This document shows positions 24,801 through 37,415 of a stretch of 64,000 bases of DNA, piece after piece. How positions within the stretch are numbered: the stretch's first letter is position 1; every line of letters starts with the position of its first letter. Made by a program: the position numbers and the translations under genes. The notes under the pieces are model-generated. The model was not told the DNA's origin and ran no database searches. It saw only the letters and a list, made by a program, of their open reading frames with translations. Source of the DNA: Taxillus chinensis (Eukaryota > Streptophyta > Magnoliopsida > Santalales > Loranthaceae); contig CM042084.1 of assembly GCA_023512835.1 (NCBI GenBank), positions 9,978,842-10,042,841 of the forward strand. The letters are read 5' to 3'.

Positions 24801-27800
24801 CAACAAAAAGCAAGGCAGATAGCAAATCAGGTCCTTGGAAGAAGATCAATTATAAGACTTACCATCAACGAAGAAGAAGCCAACAGCAGACAAGAACAAC
24901 TTCCAAGGAGATCAGAAGATCTCGCCACTACTCGATGTGTGCTTGTACTGCCATCGCTCAAACAGAGGAGGTCACACCAGCACCGCTGCTGCTCGCATAA
25001 GGAGTTCGAGATTCATGGAGATGAAAAATGTGGTTTTTTTCTTCCGTTACCCTTTCTTTCAATTTCTCTACGCCTCACAGCCCTTTTTAAACGTCATGCA
25101 CACACCTAAAAAAATGGTGATTTTTAGAACACTGTTTCCTAGAAGTCATAGGTTCAATTTATGTTAACCACATTTATTATTCAAAATTTAATACATCATT
25201 TGCTTAAGTTTCATTTGGTTGAAGGAAAATAATTTCTATTTGGAAAATGATTTCTCAGAAACTGTTTTTCAGGAAAATACAATTCATTTTGGAGTATTTG
25301 ATAAACCCATAAGAATGTAAGGAAAATAATTTCCTTTGTTTGGCAAACAAGATGAAATTTCTAAAATGTATGTTGAATCGACATTCCTAGACTTGAACAA
25401 AGTATCAATAATTATGTTGAAGGCCGTAGTATCTTTCTCCTCGAAAGACATTTATGCACTATCCACATGCCAAGACTTGCATAGCCATCAAGAAAAGCTG
25501 TCCAAGAAACTTGAGTTCTTTCAGGCACTTCGTCAAATAGGTTCTTGGCGTAATCAATCCTCCCAAATTTAGTATACGTGTCAACCAAAGTTGAAGACAC
25601 GAACACATTGGAACAAAACCCAAGTCTCAAAACATGATTATATATCTCCTGACCCTCTAACTGCAAAGCTCGACCCACAAAACATAGCCACTAAAATGAA
25701 GATGAGGTCTTTGGGAGCAAAGCTAGTGTGTCAATGGAATGACCATAAAGGGATATGGACTCAGCAAACTGGTGGGCAGCCATGTAGGCCCTAATCATGG
25801 AGTTGTATAGAAAGGAGTCTCCGTGGGTTCTCTGGGGACTTACATTGAACATGCGGCAACTAGGGTTGTTGGGTTGACAAAGTCTGGTGTGGTGAGGTAG
25901 CAGTGAGTAGTGGTTGGCGGTTACGGAGACTGGTGGAGGACATCCAAAGTGGAGTTTTTGCCAGATTTGCAGGTGCATCCGATTGAGTAGCCTGACTGAA
26001 GTTTGCCTAGGGAAATTAGGGCAAAAGGAGGAGAGTTGAAAAGAAGTGGAAAATGAGTTCTATATATAAAAAATGGAAGTCATTTCCCATAAAGAATAGG
26101 GTTTTTTTCCGTTGACTAGATACAATTTGCTGTTGACTAATTAGTGAAATAAACGGAAGTACTGAACCTCAGTGTTAAACAACTTATTATATCTCACATC
26201 TGCTCCAAGTGTGATCAGGTTGTGTGACAGAGATGGCAAAGCCCCCACATAAAAGTGTGAAGTCACAATCTCATAAGTTAGCTTTTAGGTAAAATGGTAT
26301 AGCAACTTGAATTCTGAAATTTCTTAACTCCCTCCAGACAAAAGTAATTATAAACTTCTTAATATTAATCCCTAAAATTTCAAATTCTGAAGCAACACTA
26401 ATTCCAATATGATCTAACTACACACAAACAAGGAAATGCAGTATCACAGGGCACGAACTTATCTGGTAATGTAAAAAAATGCACTTATTGTTAATATGCT
26501 AGCACATGGGCTTCAATGTACTCACCGTCCAAATTAGAAACTTGAGCTTCATCAACTATCTGCAGTTGTATGAACAAAAATAAATAAATAAATAATATAA
26601 AATAATAATAAATAATAATGAAGCCAATAAAAAATAATTAAAGGAAACAATTGCAGTGAAATATAAGACCAGTTTGCATTCAAAAACAAGATATAGCAGT
26701 CGAATTTTCACTCACCATTTGCTTGTCTACAAAATCTTGAGTGCATGTATTCATTCCATGTTGATCACTGAACTTTTCAACTTGATTCCTGCAAATTTAA
26801 CATCACAAATGTTAATTTAAGATTGATGAATTTGTCAACAAAAAAATGTTAATTTAAGATTGATAAACATTCTCCTAGACATCATGAAGACCATATATAG
26901 CATAAATTAATTATGAACCTGTTTTCACCATTCAAAGCTGGAAAAGTCTTAGAATTAATATCAGAAGATAACTGTCTTGCATGATCATTAGAGTTAGAAT
27001 GATATATCTTTCTGCCAGTGCGCCATTGAGAAGAATGTGCTTCATCCTGAATATAATTGAAAAAGGTTAGAAAAATGTAACATCCACAAAAATGAAAGAA
27101 AAAATTGTAGACAACCGCAAAGAGCATAAGAATTTCAACAAAGAAAATAAATATCAAAGAATCTATATTCAACGAACTCCAATTACCAAGGATTAAAAAA
27201 ATCTAATTTTTTTCCCATACTTTAGAATGAGGATTTCACGGTTTCTTGTTTTTACTTAAAAGCTACCTATAATTCTACGAGCAAACAAGTAATAATTTTT
27301 ACATGAGTCATGAAACCTAGAATGACTGAATTACCCAATAGTGTCTGTCAAAACTTAACTAAAATAATTCCAAATCCAATAGGTTTCGAAGGGTCATTTG
27401 GGCTCATCAGATCCAACAACTATGCAGCCATCCCAATTTAGGACAATTTCAATTGCTCATAACATGTCTAGAAAAGGTCTACTAAAAATAGAAAAATAAG
27501 GCTTTGTTTGCCCCTGTATTTTGCAGCTGCCATTTGTTTGTATTAAATTATTTGCGGTATAATATTTTCAATTACATACTTTATATTTATTTTACAAGAT
27601 TAGAATTTTAGATCAAGATCAAATGCCTTTCCTATACCATATTTTCATTTCTCAATATATTAAATCTAACATTGTTTTTAAGAAATTTCATTTTACAATC
27701 TTATACCTTAAAAAAGAGCCCCAAAATCGATCCAGGAATCTAGGCCTGGGTTAGTGGGCAGAGAGAGCGAGAGAGATGGTTTGACATTTGTAGTTGTCTT

Positions 27801-29426
27801 CTTCCACCTGTTTTTGTCATAATGAGACTAAAATGCCCTCTCTGCTTAAATCATGCTACCATCACACACATTCCCGTCTTTTAAATTTCCATCCCCCCCA
27901 TTTTGACATTCCTGCACCCGTCAATGCCAGCCATCACCTACCCTCCTCGAATTTGCATGAATCACGAGATGGGCTTCCACATAAAAGGCAGAAGCTAATC
28001 ACCTCTCTACTTTTGCATCATCATCATGTGCACCATCAGGTACGGTGACATCGCACCTCGCACCCTCACTGCCAAGGCCTTCACCATCATAAGCTTCAAG
28101 TTCGTCAATGTCCTCCTCACTGCTGTCATCAACCAAGTGCATGACTTGCAAGAGATGATGAGTTTTAAGTTTACCTTTTCCAACCTATTAGTATCAAACC
28201 AGTGCCAGTTTTTGGTATATAATGGATTTTAATTTTACATTTTCCAACACATTTTTAAGTCTTGATCATTCTCAAAAAAACTGAATTTGCAAGTGTTATT
28301 TGTGAGCGTTTAGAACATGTGAATATGCATGATATCTTGTTTTAAGAGGCAAGGGCATTTTAGTCTAATTATTCTAATTATGATAAAAATGGGAGGAAGA
28401 AGACAATTATAGAGTTGGATTTAAGGGCTCCGTAATAAAATACCCCAAACAGCAACAGACACACCAAACACACCCTGAGTTATTGTTAGTTTGGTTTGAG
28501 ATTGACAATATTCTATAAGCCTGTTAAGCACTATTAGAGCCTTCTAACAGCAACATTTAATATATCTATCCAGGGGGGCGTTCTCTTGGTGAGTATATGT
28601 TACATGTACAGGGAGCAGGAGGGGAGTGATGATCATGATCACTTGAATTCTGCCACAGTTGGTGACTTTTGGCGTTTAGTTTTCTTTGCTCAATTACAGT
28701 TGAACATGTTATGCCTTCCATTGTTGTTGATCCTTTTAGCATCACGTGGCTGGTTTAGAAAGGTTGGAGACTGGGGGGAGAGTTTTCTGTTATTGCACTC
28801 TCAAGAGTATCCAGTTCCTACTTATCTACCCAAAAAAAAAAAAAATCACTGGTTGAAGGAAACTAAATATAGACCCATTACCATAGATGAAGTGCTTGAC
28901 AGTGCTTGAGCAACAGTACTGCTTTTACTAGTTTTGAACTCTGTTAAGGAACTGCTAGTAACAGAAGTAGAAGAACCTCCAAAGGTTTCAATGATGTGGG
29001 GGTCAACAGTAGTGTCCTCATTCTCTTTGTATCCACCATTTACAACACCCCTTGAAACGGATGAATATATGGCCTCCTCATCGATCTCAAAATTTTGATG
29101 AAAATGAATACCCCGTTCCTATTAAACACTTAGAAGTCAGATGTAAGATTAATAACTCAGAAGTAAGTCCAAAGAAAAACAGAAAGAGGTTCTGCTTACA
29201 TCTGCTAAATGAAAATCACCAGTTTCCTCAGCCTCAATTTCTCTAGCTATTCTTGAGGCTTCTCTTTCTCTATCTTTTGTCTGAGGACCCCTCTCAAGTT
29301 TCGTTGTATAAAGTTCTTCATCAAAGGTGCTTTTAACCCCAAATAATGCTTCATTTGTTTCAAACTGATCCCAGTTTCTATTAATATATGTATACACATG
29401 TATATAAAGCTTAGAATAACAGATGA

Positions 29427-29464
<38 letters not shown>

Positions 29465-32400
29465 CAACAACAACAATAACCATAGTATTGATTATAAACG
29501 ACAAAGTTAAAAGTATATCCAGCTGCACCAACTACTATGTTAAGTACTGAAAAAACTACAATATTATGTAATATAGATCCCCTTATAAAACCCATACATC
29601 CAGAAAATATACAGGGGGGAAAAAACAAATCAGGATGTCAGAAAATTAATTTGATAGCCTAATTTATTTCAACAGTGTAAAAACCAAAAGACAAATTGCT
29701 CATTTTAAAGCCCATATTGTATTTGCAGTTTACACTGCCATCATAAATTTAATTTTTATTAATATATATTAACTGAATACACAAGGATGTTTCTAAACAA
29801 AGACCAAATGGGATGGACAGAATACCTTTTACATGCTGAAAAATCATGTTATCAGTAACTTATAGAACAGATCCAACCATGAAGGCTACTCGGTACATAG
29901 AACATTGTGGTTTCTTGTTTAATGATTAAGCGACCTAAATGGCACAACAATTTTTTGTTTCATTCCAGCACACCCCAGTCCTTTATGCTCACACTGAATG
30001 ATGTTTCCCAACCATTACCATTACCAGCGAACTACACATTCCAAACAAACCCTCAGTTTGATTGCATATATATTCACATTAGTTCCCTTATTATATCAAA
30101 AGCTTGTAAAGATTTGGGAAAGATTTGGTCCTTGATTCTAGATGTATCTTCCTGTTGTAATCTTCCTTGTCACGAGGGGATCACTGATATCATCTTGTTT
30201 TAAGTTTTTTGTCTTTGTGTGACACCAGCTTGGTGTTTTTCTGAATAAAATATTTCTTTTGGTTAAAATTTAAAATAAAAAAATCAACAATTATTTGGAG
30301 TTTTGTGTGATTTTATGTAACATTTGTTATTTCTTTAGTAATGTCACTTATTAGGATTTCTGTCACGTAATATTTGGATCTTTCACATTCAAAATACTTA
30401 TCTTAAATTGTGTATTAGGCTTTTCATAGTCTGATTCAGTTGGACTCGGTCGTGCAATGCATCAACAATCCAAAACTTATCCCACATAAAAGCATTAACA
30501 TTGAATTAGCCCTTGTTATTTTTAAAATTTGATGAAATTTACAACTTTTTCATAACTCTAATTTTTCATTCATAATCTTACATTGGTTTCATCAAAATAA
30601 TAATATAATATTAAAAAGAGAAGAGAGAGGAAAGAAAAAAAGGAGTAAAAAATATTAAAATAATGATTTGATTAATGTAAATGATTCTTCAAATTTGAAA
30701 AAAATTACAAATTTATTGCAAATCATAATTATAAATTTTGGCCTTTGATGAGACTAATGTAACTATATTTCTTCTATATTCATCAAATTCTGCATTTAAA
30801 TATTACAATGAATAATTTGATGTCAACGCTCTAACATATCCTCCACAAGAAGCCTCAAAACCACTATAAAGATACTCTTTGGCATCATTAAAAAAACAAG
30901 TGTATTTGTATCAACAGAGCAAACCACCACGCCTCCAACTCAAAGTCAACCTACACAACTAAAATAACAATTTTTTAACTGAATCAACTCGGAACAATAA
31001 CTTTGTTTATTACTAGTATTATTTAAGTTCTAGTTGAAGATAACTCTGCTAACTAAAAAATTACAAAATTGACGCCTCATTTAAATCATAAATTTTTGCA
31101 TATAAAAAAATTGAAACTTCATACTCCTACATATGCAAGCATATATGCTGAAGAATTTTATTCAGGGAAGGAAACAAAAACAACTAATGAAACTGCCCCC
31201 AAAAAACATTTTCTTAACTAAATCATCCCAAAGCCTCGAAACAAGGTAATAATCCATAATCTTAAAAATGAAACAGAAGCATAAAGATTTAAGTAAATCA
31301 ATTTGCTTGGAAAACTAAAGATGACATCCATTCAGGCAAAAAAAGTCACTCATGAAAAAGAGGATAGACTGAGGAACCTATTCCAATGGCCATCAAATAT
31401 ATCCTCTAGTTCAGGGCACTGTGGATTATCTTCATCAGGGACCCAACGCTCAAGCTCTCTCCCCATCTCTGCATAACGAGATTGAGATATCAGTGAATCT
31501 ATCATAATTTCCTGCTGTCTGTCTTGTTGGAGCTCATTTGTAAGCCCTTCGATGGTAATAGACACATCCTGTAATAATAAACAATCCAGTCAGACAATCA
31601 TACTGAAAACACAATTACAAGCTCACCGACTTTAGGGGTGTTTGATAAAATAATTCATGTATGAGAATACATTCAAAATTTGAAATTCATTAGTTAAGGA
31701 CGCAAAAAAACCATTGTTTTCAAAGTGTTCACTGTTCGCTAATTAATTAATATGAGACTTAACTCATCTATTAGCTCCTTAAAATCTAAGGAAATCCAAG
31801 TTGTTAAGGGTCTGTCCAGGCAAGTAGACAAAAGTGCCCTCTAAGCCACCAAAGCATTTCTATTGTAATTTGTAACAAGATACTAAAAATCATTATGATT
31901 CATAATTATTAGCTAAGTTTTATAAAACAGTCGCTTTTTTATCAAACAAATTAGCCAAGTAATTATAAAAACCAACAAAATAAAACATTACCTTACACAA
32001 CAACAGTTTCCCAAATTTCTGTTTTGAAGGAGATTGCAAGCAGCTGGTGAAATTAAAATTGAGCGATGGGACAAATTTAAAATACTAAAATAAATAAAAT
32101 CCGCTTACGAAACTATAAGCCCAAGAGTGGACCATTAAACCTCAAATTGAACTATTATTTTCCAAACAGCAAAAGCCCAAAAATGTTCCATCGTGACATC
32201 ACTACCCATAAAAAACATTTATTGAGGGGATTCAACAACATTTATGCAGCTTTCAGCATTGTGTGAGTGCATAAAAAACAAGTGGCCCAAGAGATTGAGG
32301 CTTGGAATGGTTTGAGGGGAAACACTGGGGTAACATTGTTTTCGGGTAATTTAGAAGGAATGGAATTGTTGGATATTTGAGGGGATTCAACAATATTTTT

Positions 32401-33370
32401 GTGTTATCCATTTTGCCAACAACTCTTTGGACCTTCGTAGTATGTCACTTTTTGTGAATCTTTGTCACTCTAGGTGATTTAAATAAGCTCTTTTCCTGAT
32501 AAAAAAAATGAGAGTCACATACAAACTTAGCACTGACCATATGACTGATTTGGTCAGACAAGTTTCAGATCCATTTAGTCACATTACCAAGGACACTCAA
32601 TCAGACATGGGCTCATTTCAGACCCAATTGGAACATACAAGCCATTGGGACAGTGGTTAATATAATTTTTTTTATTAAAAAAACACTAGACTAATAAATA
32701 TCAACGGAAATAATTTAAAATATAGGGAAGGCAAACCTTTGCCATCACTTGCACGAGATCTTTAGCAGGTATAATTAGAACTTTTTCAACAGTATTGCTC
32801 ACAGGCATAGAAATAGCCTTCCGTCCTTGTAGTGAACAATCTTTTATCAAGCGAGCCATTTTTAAGATAATTCCTGTAAGTGGAAACAAAATAATTACTC
32901 CGAATCCAGAGTCAACATACAGAATTGCATTGATTTTGCAAGCCATGTCCACAAATGCAAGTGAAAAATATGCAGATCCTTTAAAATTTTGCAAAGAAAC
33001 ATACCAAAATCTTTTTCGGCATTTGTTGCATGAAAAATTCCAGAATATATAGACCCATTTTTCACCTGAACTTCCACCTCATGTCCAATAAAACATGTGG
33101 TAATATATACAAGTCGATCACGAGAAGATGTTCCATAACCTCCGGCCTTGCTCCCAGACAGCTCACCTGTAAAACAAATGTTAGACAAACGACCACAACA
33201 AAAAAGTAACACAATTTAAGCCAGCTTATACCACCTGCATTTGTGGTCGTGCGGGATTCTGATTTTCCAGGTTGCAGCTTATCCTCCATCCTAGTACACA
33301 CTTCCTTTTCAACTCGGCGGCGACCAAACCCATTTGCAGATCTAGGCTGTATCACTGGTCGCAGACTCAT
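15885..33370 (-). CDS. CID4: Ataxin-2-like (CTC-interacting domain, CID3/CID4-type) protein, 14 coding exons
   Basis: Exons, 5' to 3' on the minus strand: 33235-33370, 33005-33166, 32737-32873, 31378-31568, 29200-29377, 28882-29118, 26919-27046, 26716-26788, 26526-26559, 22486-22805, 22195-22341, 16387-16482, 16253-16306, 15885-15914. Phases join without a break into 640 codons. An Lsm domain starts near residue 61 (DRLVYITTCFIGHEVEVQVK, ATNAEKDFG). LsmAD follows at about 195-270 (NWDQFETNEALFGVKSTFDE, TKLERGPQTK). A PAM2 pair (LNPHAKEF, then KLNPNAKSFVP at 535-545) is split across an exon junction and should bind poly(A)-binding protein. The C-terminus MPYKGRDF matches the conserved CID4 end. 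The family acts in cytoplasmic mRNA control and stress granules. The donor after 16387 is GC (CAG|GCATGT). Introns reach 5.7 kb through LINE and other insertions. The Met at 33370 begins a conserved N-terminus (SANGFGRRR). Exon choices are by eye; a small extra exon cannot be excluded. Confidence 0.92.
16383..16386 (-). other. Non-canonical GC-AG intron donor in the ataxin-2-like gene
   Basis: The exon ending CCTCAG is followed by GCATGT, not GT. The reading frame continues exactly if this is used as a GC donor with the acceptor at 16307-16308. Confidence 0.6.
17270..18153 (+). mobile_element. LINE fragment A: 3' half of reverse transcriptase to poly(A) tail
   Basis: Broken frames read LDMKKTYDNV (RT motif), then KLLGCKEGWLP, then VACLEQRFAGWKETSLSKEG at 17632, RLTPLKSTLLNLPVYF, and GLGMKPPLRAFNEALLTK at about 17878. 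This is the order expected for a plant L1-type RT and its thumb. The end, about 18085-18153, matches LINE 3'UTR style (TTGTGCACTTCTTATGTGC ... TTACTTATAAAAAAAA). Stops and frameshifts make it dead. It lies antisense in the intron between ataxin-2-like exons at 16482 and 22195. Confidence 0.85.
18985..21411 (-). mobile_element. LINE fragment B: ORF1-like region, endonuclease end and N-terminal RT
   Basis: Reading the minus strand from 21411: an ORF1-like stretch (LLEIVGLPLAQF, EGAMVYLAQCLRNRNCRFLS), then the end of the endonuclease (FMWSNNRIESSFSHHDRFLV, RRPLRYENM), then the linker (WWESYHMEGTSSQILASKLK, LMQKSRFLWL), then RT (WLNHPFEEKVVSVVRR, DKASSPDGFLLAFF) and KLDLEKAYDHIHWGFLLY near 19140-19190. 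Frameshifts and stops interrupt all of it. The 24 bases at 19019-19042 also occur at 19684-19707. It lies in the same large ataxin-2-like intron, on the gene's sense strand. Confidence 0.82.
24193..24422 (+). repeat. 5' LTR of the TRIM
   Basis: 230 bases, bounded by TGTTGG/CCAACA and directly followed by the primer-binding site. Confidence 0.9.
24474..24703 (+). repeat. 3' LTR of the TRIM
   Basis: 230 bases, same length as the 5' LTR, visibly diverged from it at many positions, so not a very recent insertion. Confidence 0.9.
25412..25978 (-). pseudogene. Broken PPR (pentatricopeptide repeat) gene fragment
   Basis: Two minus-strand frames, 25691-25978 and 25412-25678, together read like the N-terminal part of a PLS-type PPR protein: FLYNSMIRAYMAAHQFAES, then VLRLGFCSNVFVSSTLVDTY and NLFDEVPERTQVSWTAF. 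A frameshift and a deletion separate the halves, and the sequence stops after about two repeats. PPR proteins bind organellar RNA; this copy cannot. The flanks (GGAAAATGATTT near 25239 and an inverted-like GGGAAATGACTTCC near 26080) hint that a miniature transposon carried it into the ataxin-2-like intron. Confidence 0.75.
27500..28475. mobile_element. TIR-like element carrying a two-pore K+ channel fragment
   Basis: The left end GGCTTTGTTTGCCCC and the inverted right end GGGTGTGTTTGGTGTG resemble hAT-type TIRs. The interior at about 28026-28165 (+) encodes MCTIRYGDIAPRTLTAKAFT and then VINQVHDLQE. This matches the second pore loop (GYGDI in intact channels, here RYGDI) and following helix of plant TPK/KCO channels. 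Upstream, 27830-28020 has proline/histidine-rich reading frames that may be further captured sequence. It lies antisense in the ataxin-2-like intron between exons at 27046 and 28882. Confidence 0.6.
28026..28165 (+). pseudogene. Captured TPK/KCO potassium-channel pore fragment
   Basis: Only the selectivity-filter segment and start of the next helix are present. The first filter Gly is Arg (RYGDI), several later positions differ, and there is no start or channel body. A non-functional gene piece. Confidence 0.6.
28570..28850 (+). repeat. Poly(A)-ended retroposon-like segment
   Basis: Starts GGGGGGCGTTCTCTTGG and ends in a 13-base A run at about 28832-28845, immediately beside an ataxin-2-like exon. 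The first bases recall LINE 3' ends; the middle is unrecognised. Low confidence. Confidence 0.3.
29432..29477 (+). repeat. (TAA)n(CAA)n microsatellite
   Basis: About 46 bases of AAT/AAC trinucleotides in the ataxin-2-like intron between exons at 29377 and 31378. Confidence 0.9.
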
Positions 33371-36300
33371 CCTCGACAGTAGCCTCTAACCTCCTACTAA
33401 CAAACTAAAACAGAATTTAATCAATAGACTGCAAAAAAGAAAGCATGTAAAAAGGCAAAGAAACATACCAGTCTTCAAAGAATTTATCAAAAAGCAAGAA
33501 GAAGATCCCTTGAATTTTATCAAACTTTTTTTATTGCTATAAGACAAATTCATTAAAAATCCATGGCCCTAACAGGGTCTACCCCTTATGCCATAGATCT
33601 AGAATGGGAACATATGTTTTACAAACATAATAATACAATAACACCAGGAACACTGCAACAATTTAAAATACATAAAAATGGGCAACAAAAGCATAAAACG
33701 TTATAAAAATAATAAAAAAGAAAAAAAACACTAGTTAGATAATATTAAGAGACCTTAAAGTTCTTGCAAATTCATAAAAAGAGCAAGAAGTGAATCATTT
33801 CAGTTCACTGGCTCCATCCCAAGTCTTTAGAGAATCTCATATTCTCTTTCAAAATCATCAATATAAATTTAACATATTTGGAAACCTCTACTTCTCCTAG
33901 GTACCACAGTACAAACCTCCCCCAAACAAATAAGAAAATAGGACAAAAATGAGGGCACAGCCTAAAAGAGTTCAACAAATTTGCAATCCAGCTCCAGATA
34001 TTTGACATCCAAACACACTGCAAAACCAAACAATAAATCCTCCTCTTAAATCACTCACACAAATCTTTTTACAGTTCCAAACTCCAATTAGAACCGCCAT
34101 ATGGTTAGCTGAGAGAACGCCACAAAAGGCTTATAACCAAAAAAATATTGAACTTCCAACATTCCAACATAATATATACTTTCATGTCTGACATCCAAAC
34201 ACATGTTCTAATATTTTCATGTAGTTCCAGCAATGGATAAATAAAATTAATCTTTTTTTATCAGACAAATAAAATCAAACTCTCAATCATTAATACTCAT
34301 AAACCACATATCCCAAAAAAGTGAATCACTGATAGCAGTGCCAGTGCCTCGTACACATGGAGAGAGAAAGACAAGGAGTGAGGTTATCACTTTGCATGGG
34401 AAAGATTGGCATAGATGCTTCCACGTCATGGATCCATGTCCTGTTTTGGTCCCTTCACTTGCACCCATAGCTAGCATCAAAGTTTAAATATTTGCTCGTG
34501 ATAGAACATCCAAGTTTTAACTTTCAAAAAAAAAAAAAGTAAGGCCCATATAAATTTTCAGCAAATTTGGCTCTTGAAATTGATTGTAAGACCACTGATT
34601 AGCATGATCTATTGCTTTTTCCTATGGCATTCACTTCTAATTCATTCTTTTGTAGCAACTTAGGCCCACCCCGTTTTGGTAATGCTTGTCCTGTATTTTC
34701 TGTTCTCATTTCAAATTTTTTAGAACTTGGGAGTAAAAAACATGTTTGACAAAATATTCTGTTTATTTTATTTTGAAAAACAGAATACATTTTAAGTAAA
34801 AAGATGGAGTAAAAAAAAAACACAGCATTTTTCCTAGAATACTATGTGCATGGCTCCCATATTTTTTAAAAAATGTTTGGCATTCAACCCTTGAGTAACA
34901 GAAAATATATTTTTTCCTTTAAATCATGTTGAAGTCTGAAAACCTATTTTTAATCTTCTTTTTTGCTACCAGGACTCTCTCCTAGTTTGCTTCACAAAGA
35001 CGTACCAAGCTAGTTCCACCATTGTCTCTCCCTTGTACCATCGGATGTGGTAGTAGTGGTAGTAATCCGCCATGCGATATCTCATTCTCTAATCTCTGTC
35101 ATTTCAATCAAGTTGGTTGCTGTTTTTTTCCTTCTATTTCCTTCACTATCCAACCTTTTTTTTCTTTTCCATTTTTAATCATATGTAGTTATGAATTTTA
35201 AATAATTTGTTGTTTGCATTGCTGTGATGCTCTTTCATTCACTGTCATTACCTCTTTTCTTCACTTAAAAGTTGCTGTTAGCATTTTTTTTATTCCCCCT
35301 AGCAGAAGAGCTCATCGGGCAAAACAAACCACTATTATTACGGTTAATTAACATAATAAACTTGCCATATCACCGTATTAATAAACTTGAAAGAACTTAC
35401 AAATAAGTAAAGAGAAGGATAGTTTTGAATGCTCACTGTAAGTCTGAAGGGTCTGCTGAGTTAAACAAGAAGCCTTAAACTCTGGTTGTTCTATGTTGAT
35501 TGGCAAAAACAGACCACTAATTATTAAAGTTGATTAATATATTAAATTTTTCATATCACTTTGTTGGCAACACTATTTAGTTAATTATGGATTTATGAAC
35601 ATGTTGGGCTTCATAGCACCACATCAAGGAGAACATTATCATATGTAATAATTTAGGCAATCAGGAGATACACCACAAGACCACGAAGAAAGTTTTTATT
35701 ATAAGCATTATTCTCTTCAAAATGTAATTGAGCAGTGCTTTGGAGTATGGAAGATGCGATTTCCAATTCTGAAATTGATTCTAAAATATATGTATACATG
35801 TTGTGCAATACATTACTTTACTAAAAGAGAAGCACAAAAAGATCGCTTATTTGAGGAATATAAGATGGAAAGATCTTCATAGAGATGGGCCTGAATGGAA
35901 GCACAAATGAATATTGCATTGACATTAATGCAAATGCTAATCAAAGGCGTTCCAGATCAAATCACTGCTAAATTGTGAAATAAAAGTGTTAATTAGTAGA
36001 AGAGTTTTTTTTTTGGTACAAAAATATGAGTTTACAATTAAACTTTTATTTTGGGGATGTTCAATTAATATAAATAAAAAATTTATAAATTTTTATACAA
36101 TTTTTAAAAAGGAAATGTATTTTCAAAAATGACAATGCCAAACATGCATGGTTTGAAGTTGCAGTCGCTGATGAGTCGTTGTAACTCGGATGAGATACAA
36201 TTTTAGGCATTAAATAATATTTATTTTAAAACAAATCATAGAAAATTTAGAAAAGAACCTATTAAACAAGCAAAATAAATGTCTCTAGAGTGGACAATAT

Positions 36301-36404
36301 GACTTAAAACATTAAAAAAGGCAATAGTGCACTATTATAATATTAAAATAAATATATTATTAACTTTAGACTAATAAAACCATAGAAAAATATCAAATGA
36401 AATC

Positions 36405-37415
36405 TTTAAAAAAAATTAATAAATAAAAAATTTATGAAAAAAAACACATAAGGAGTGCACAAAAAGCATATATACAAGAGCAAGCTCAAAATAAACACCC
36501 ATAAACAATATCACATATGGAAGAAAAACGAAACACTCCCGTGACAAACATCCACTCCTTCAAATGACGAAAAAAATAAGATAAAGATCAACAGCAGGCT
36601 GCTCCCAATTATCAAACACTCGCATTTTACTCTCGCCAAATACTCTAAATAAGACAATGAAGGGTAGCCCACCAAACCACTGAATGCCGCCCCACTCTCC
36701 CTAACCAACACACAAACAACGCACCAAGAGACAAAGGCATCACCCAATGAAAGCCAAGCAAACCCATGACCATGTCCCAAAGCCCCCAAGCATACCAAGG
36801 GTGAAGGAAAAGATGATAGCGGACTCCGTCGATTCCTTGCATATATAACACATACTATCAATAACAAAACCCTAGCACCTACAAACTACCAACAGTAAGA
36901 ATCTTGCCATGCACCACTAACAAAGCAAAAAATGCAATTCTAGATGGCATTTGGCCCTGCCATAGACTCTTCCAAGGAAAGCTCCTATGCCGGGCAAGGG
37001 TAAGGATAGAATAAAAAAGCTTGACCTGATAGCCTTTCTCCCAATTGGAACGCCAACACATCCGATCTGAAGCATTCCTTGTGAGGGAAACTAAATACAA
37101 CATGTGAAAAAAAGAAAAAAGCTTCTAATTCCCAGTCCTAAGCAGCCCAAGAAAATAGCACCTCCCACTGCCTTGTTAAACCCCTCATACTCTGAATATC
37201 AGTCACAAAAGCAATAGTAAAACATGTAATCCGATACAACCCCAGGTAAACGAGCTTCGGGGGAGACTCACTGCACCAAGCATCATCTCAAAAGCGAATG
37301 AAAAAACCATCACCCAACTCAAACACCACAAAACGAGAGAAAGAGTCCCACCGTTCATAACCCCATGCCATGAGGTCCACGAGGCATCAAAGAAATTCAA
37401 CCCCCATGCAAACAT
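36405..37415 (-). mobile_element. LINE fragment C: C-terminal zinc-binding RT domain and 3' end
   Basis: Frames at 37203-37415, 36879-37103 and 36511-36867 read in LINE order: SWVMVFSFAFEMMLGA (degraded 'GDG..RFW.D'), SFPWKSLWQGQMPSRIAFFA and KILTVGSL (zf-RVT), then GFHWVMPLSLGA and, in a shifted frame, RNARVFENWEQPAVDLYLIF. The 3'UTR-like stretch TTGCTCTTGTATATATGC lies near 36470 (minus). Dead by stops and frameshifts. It lies in the probable 5'UTR intron of the ataxin-2-like gene, same orientation as the gene. Confidence 0.82.

Noticed and set aside
29149..29628. 159-codon minus ORF
   Set aside because: Only its end (29200-29377) is an ataxin-2-like exon; the tyrosine-rich start translates the TAA microsatellite in the intron.
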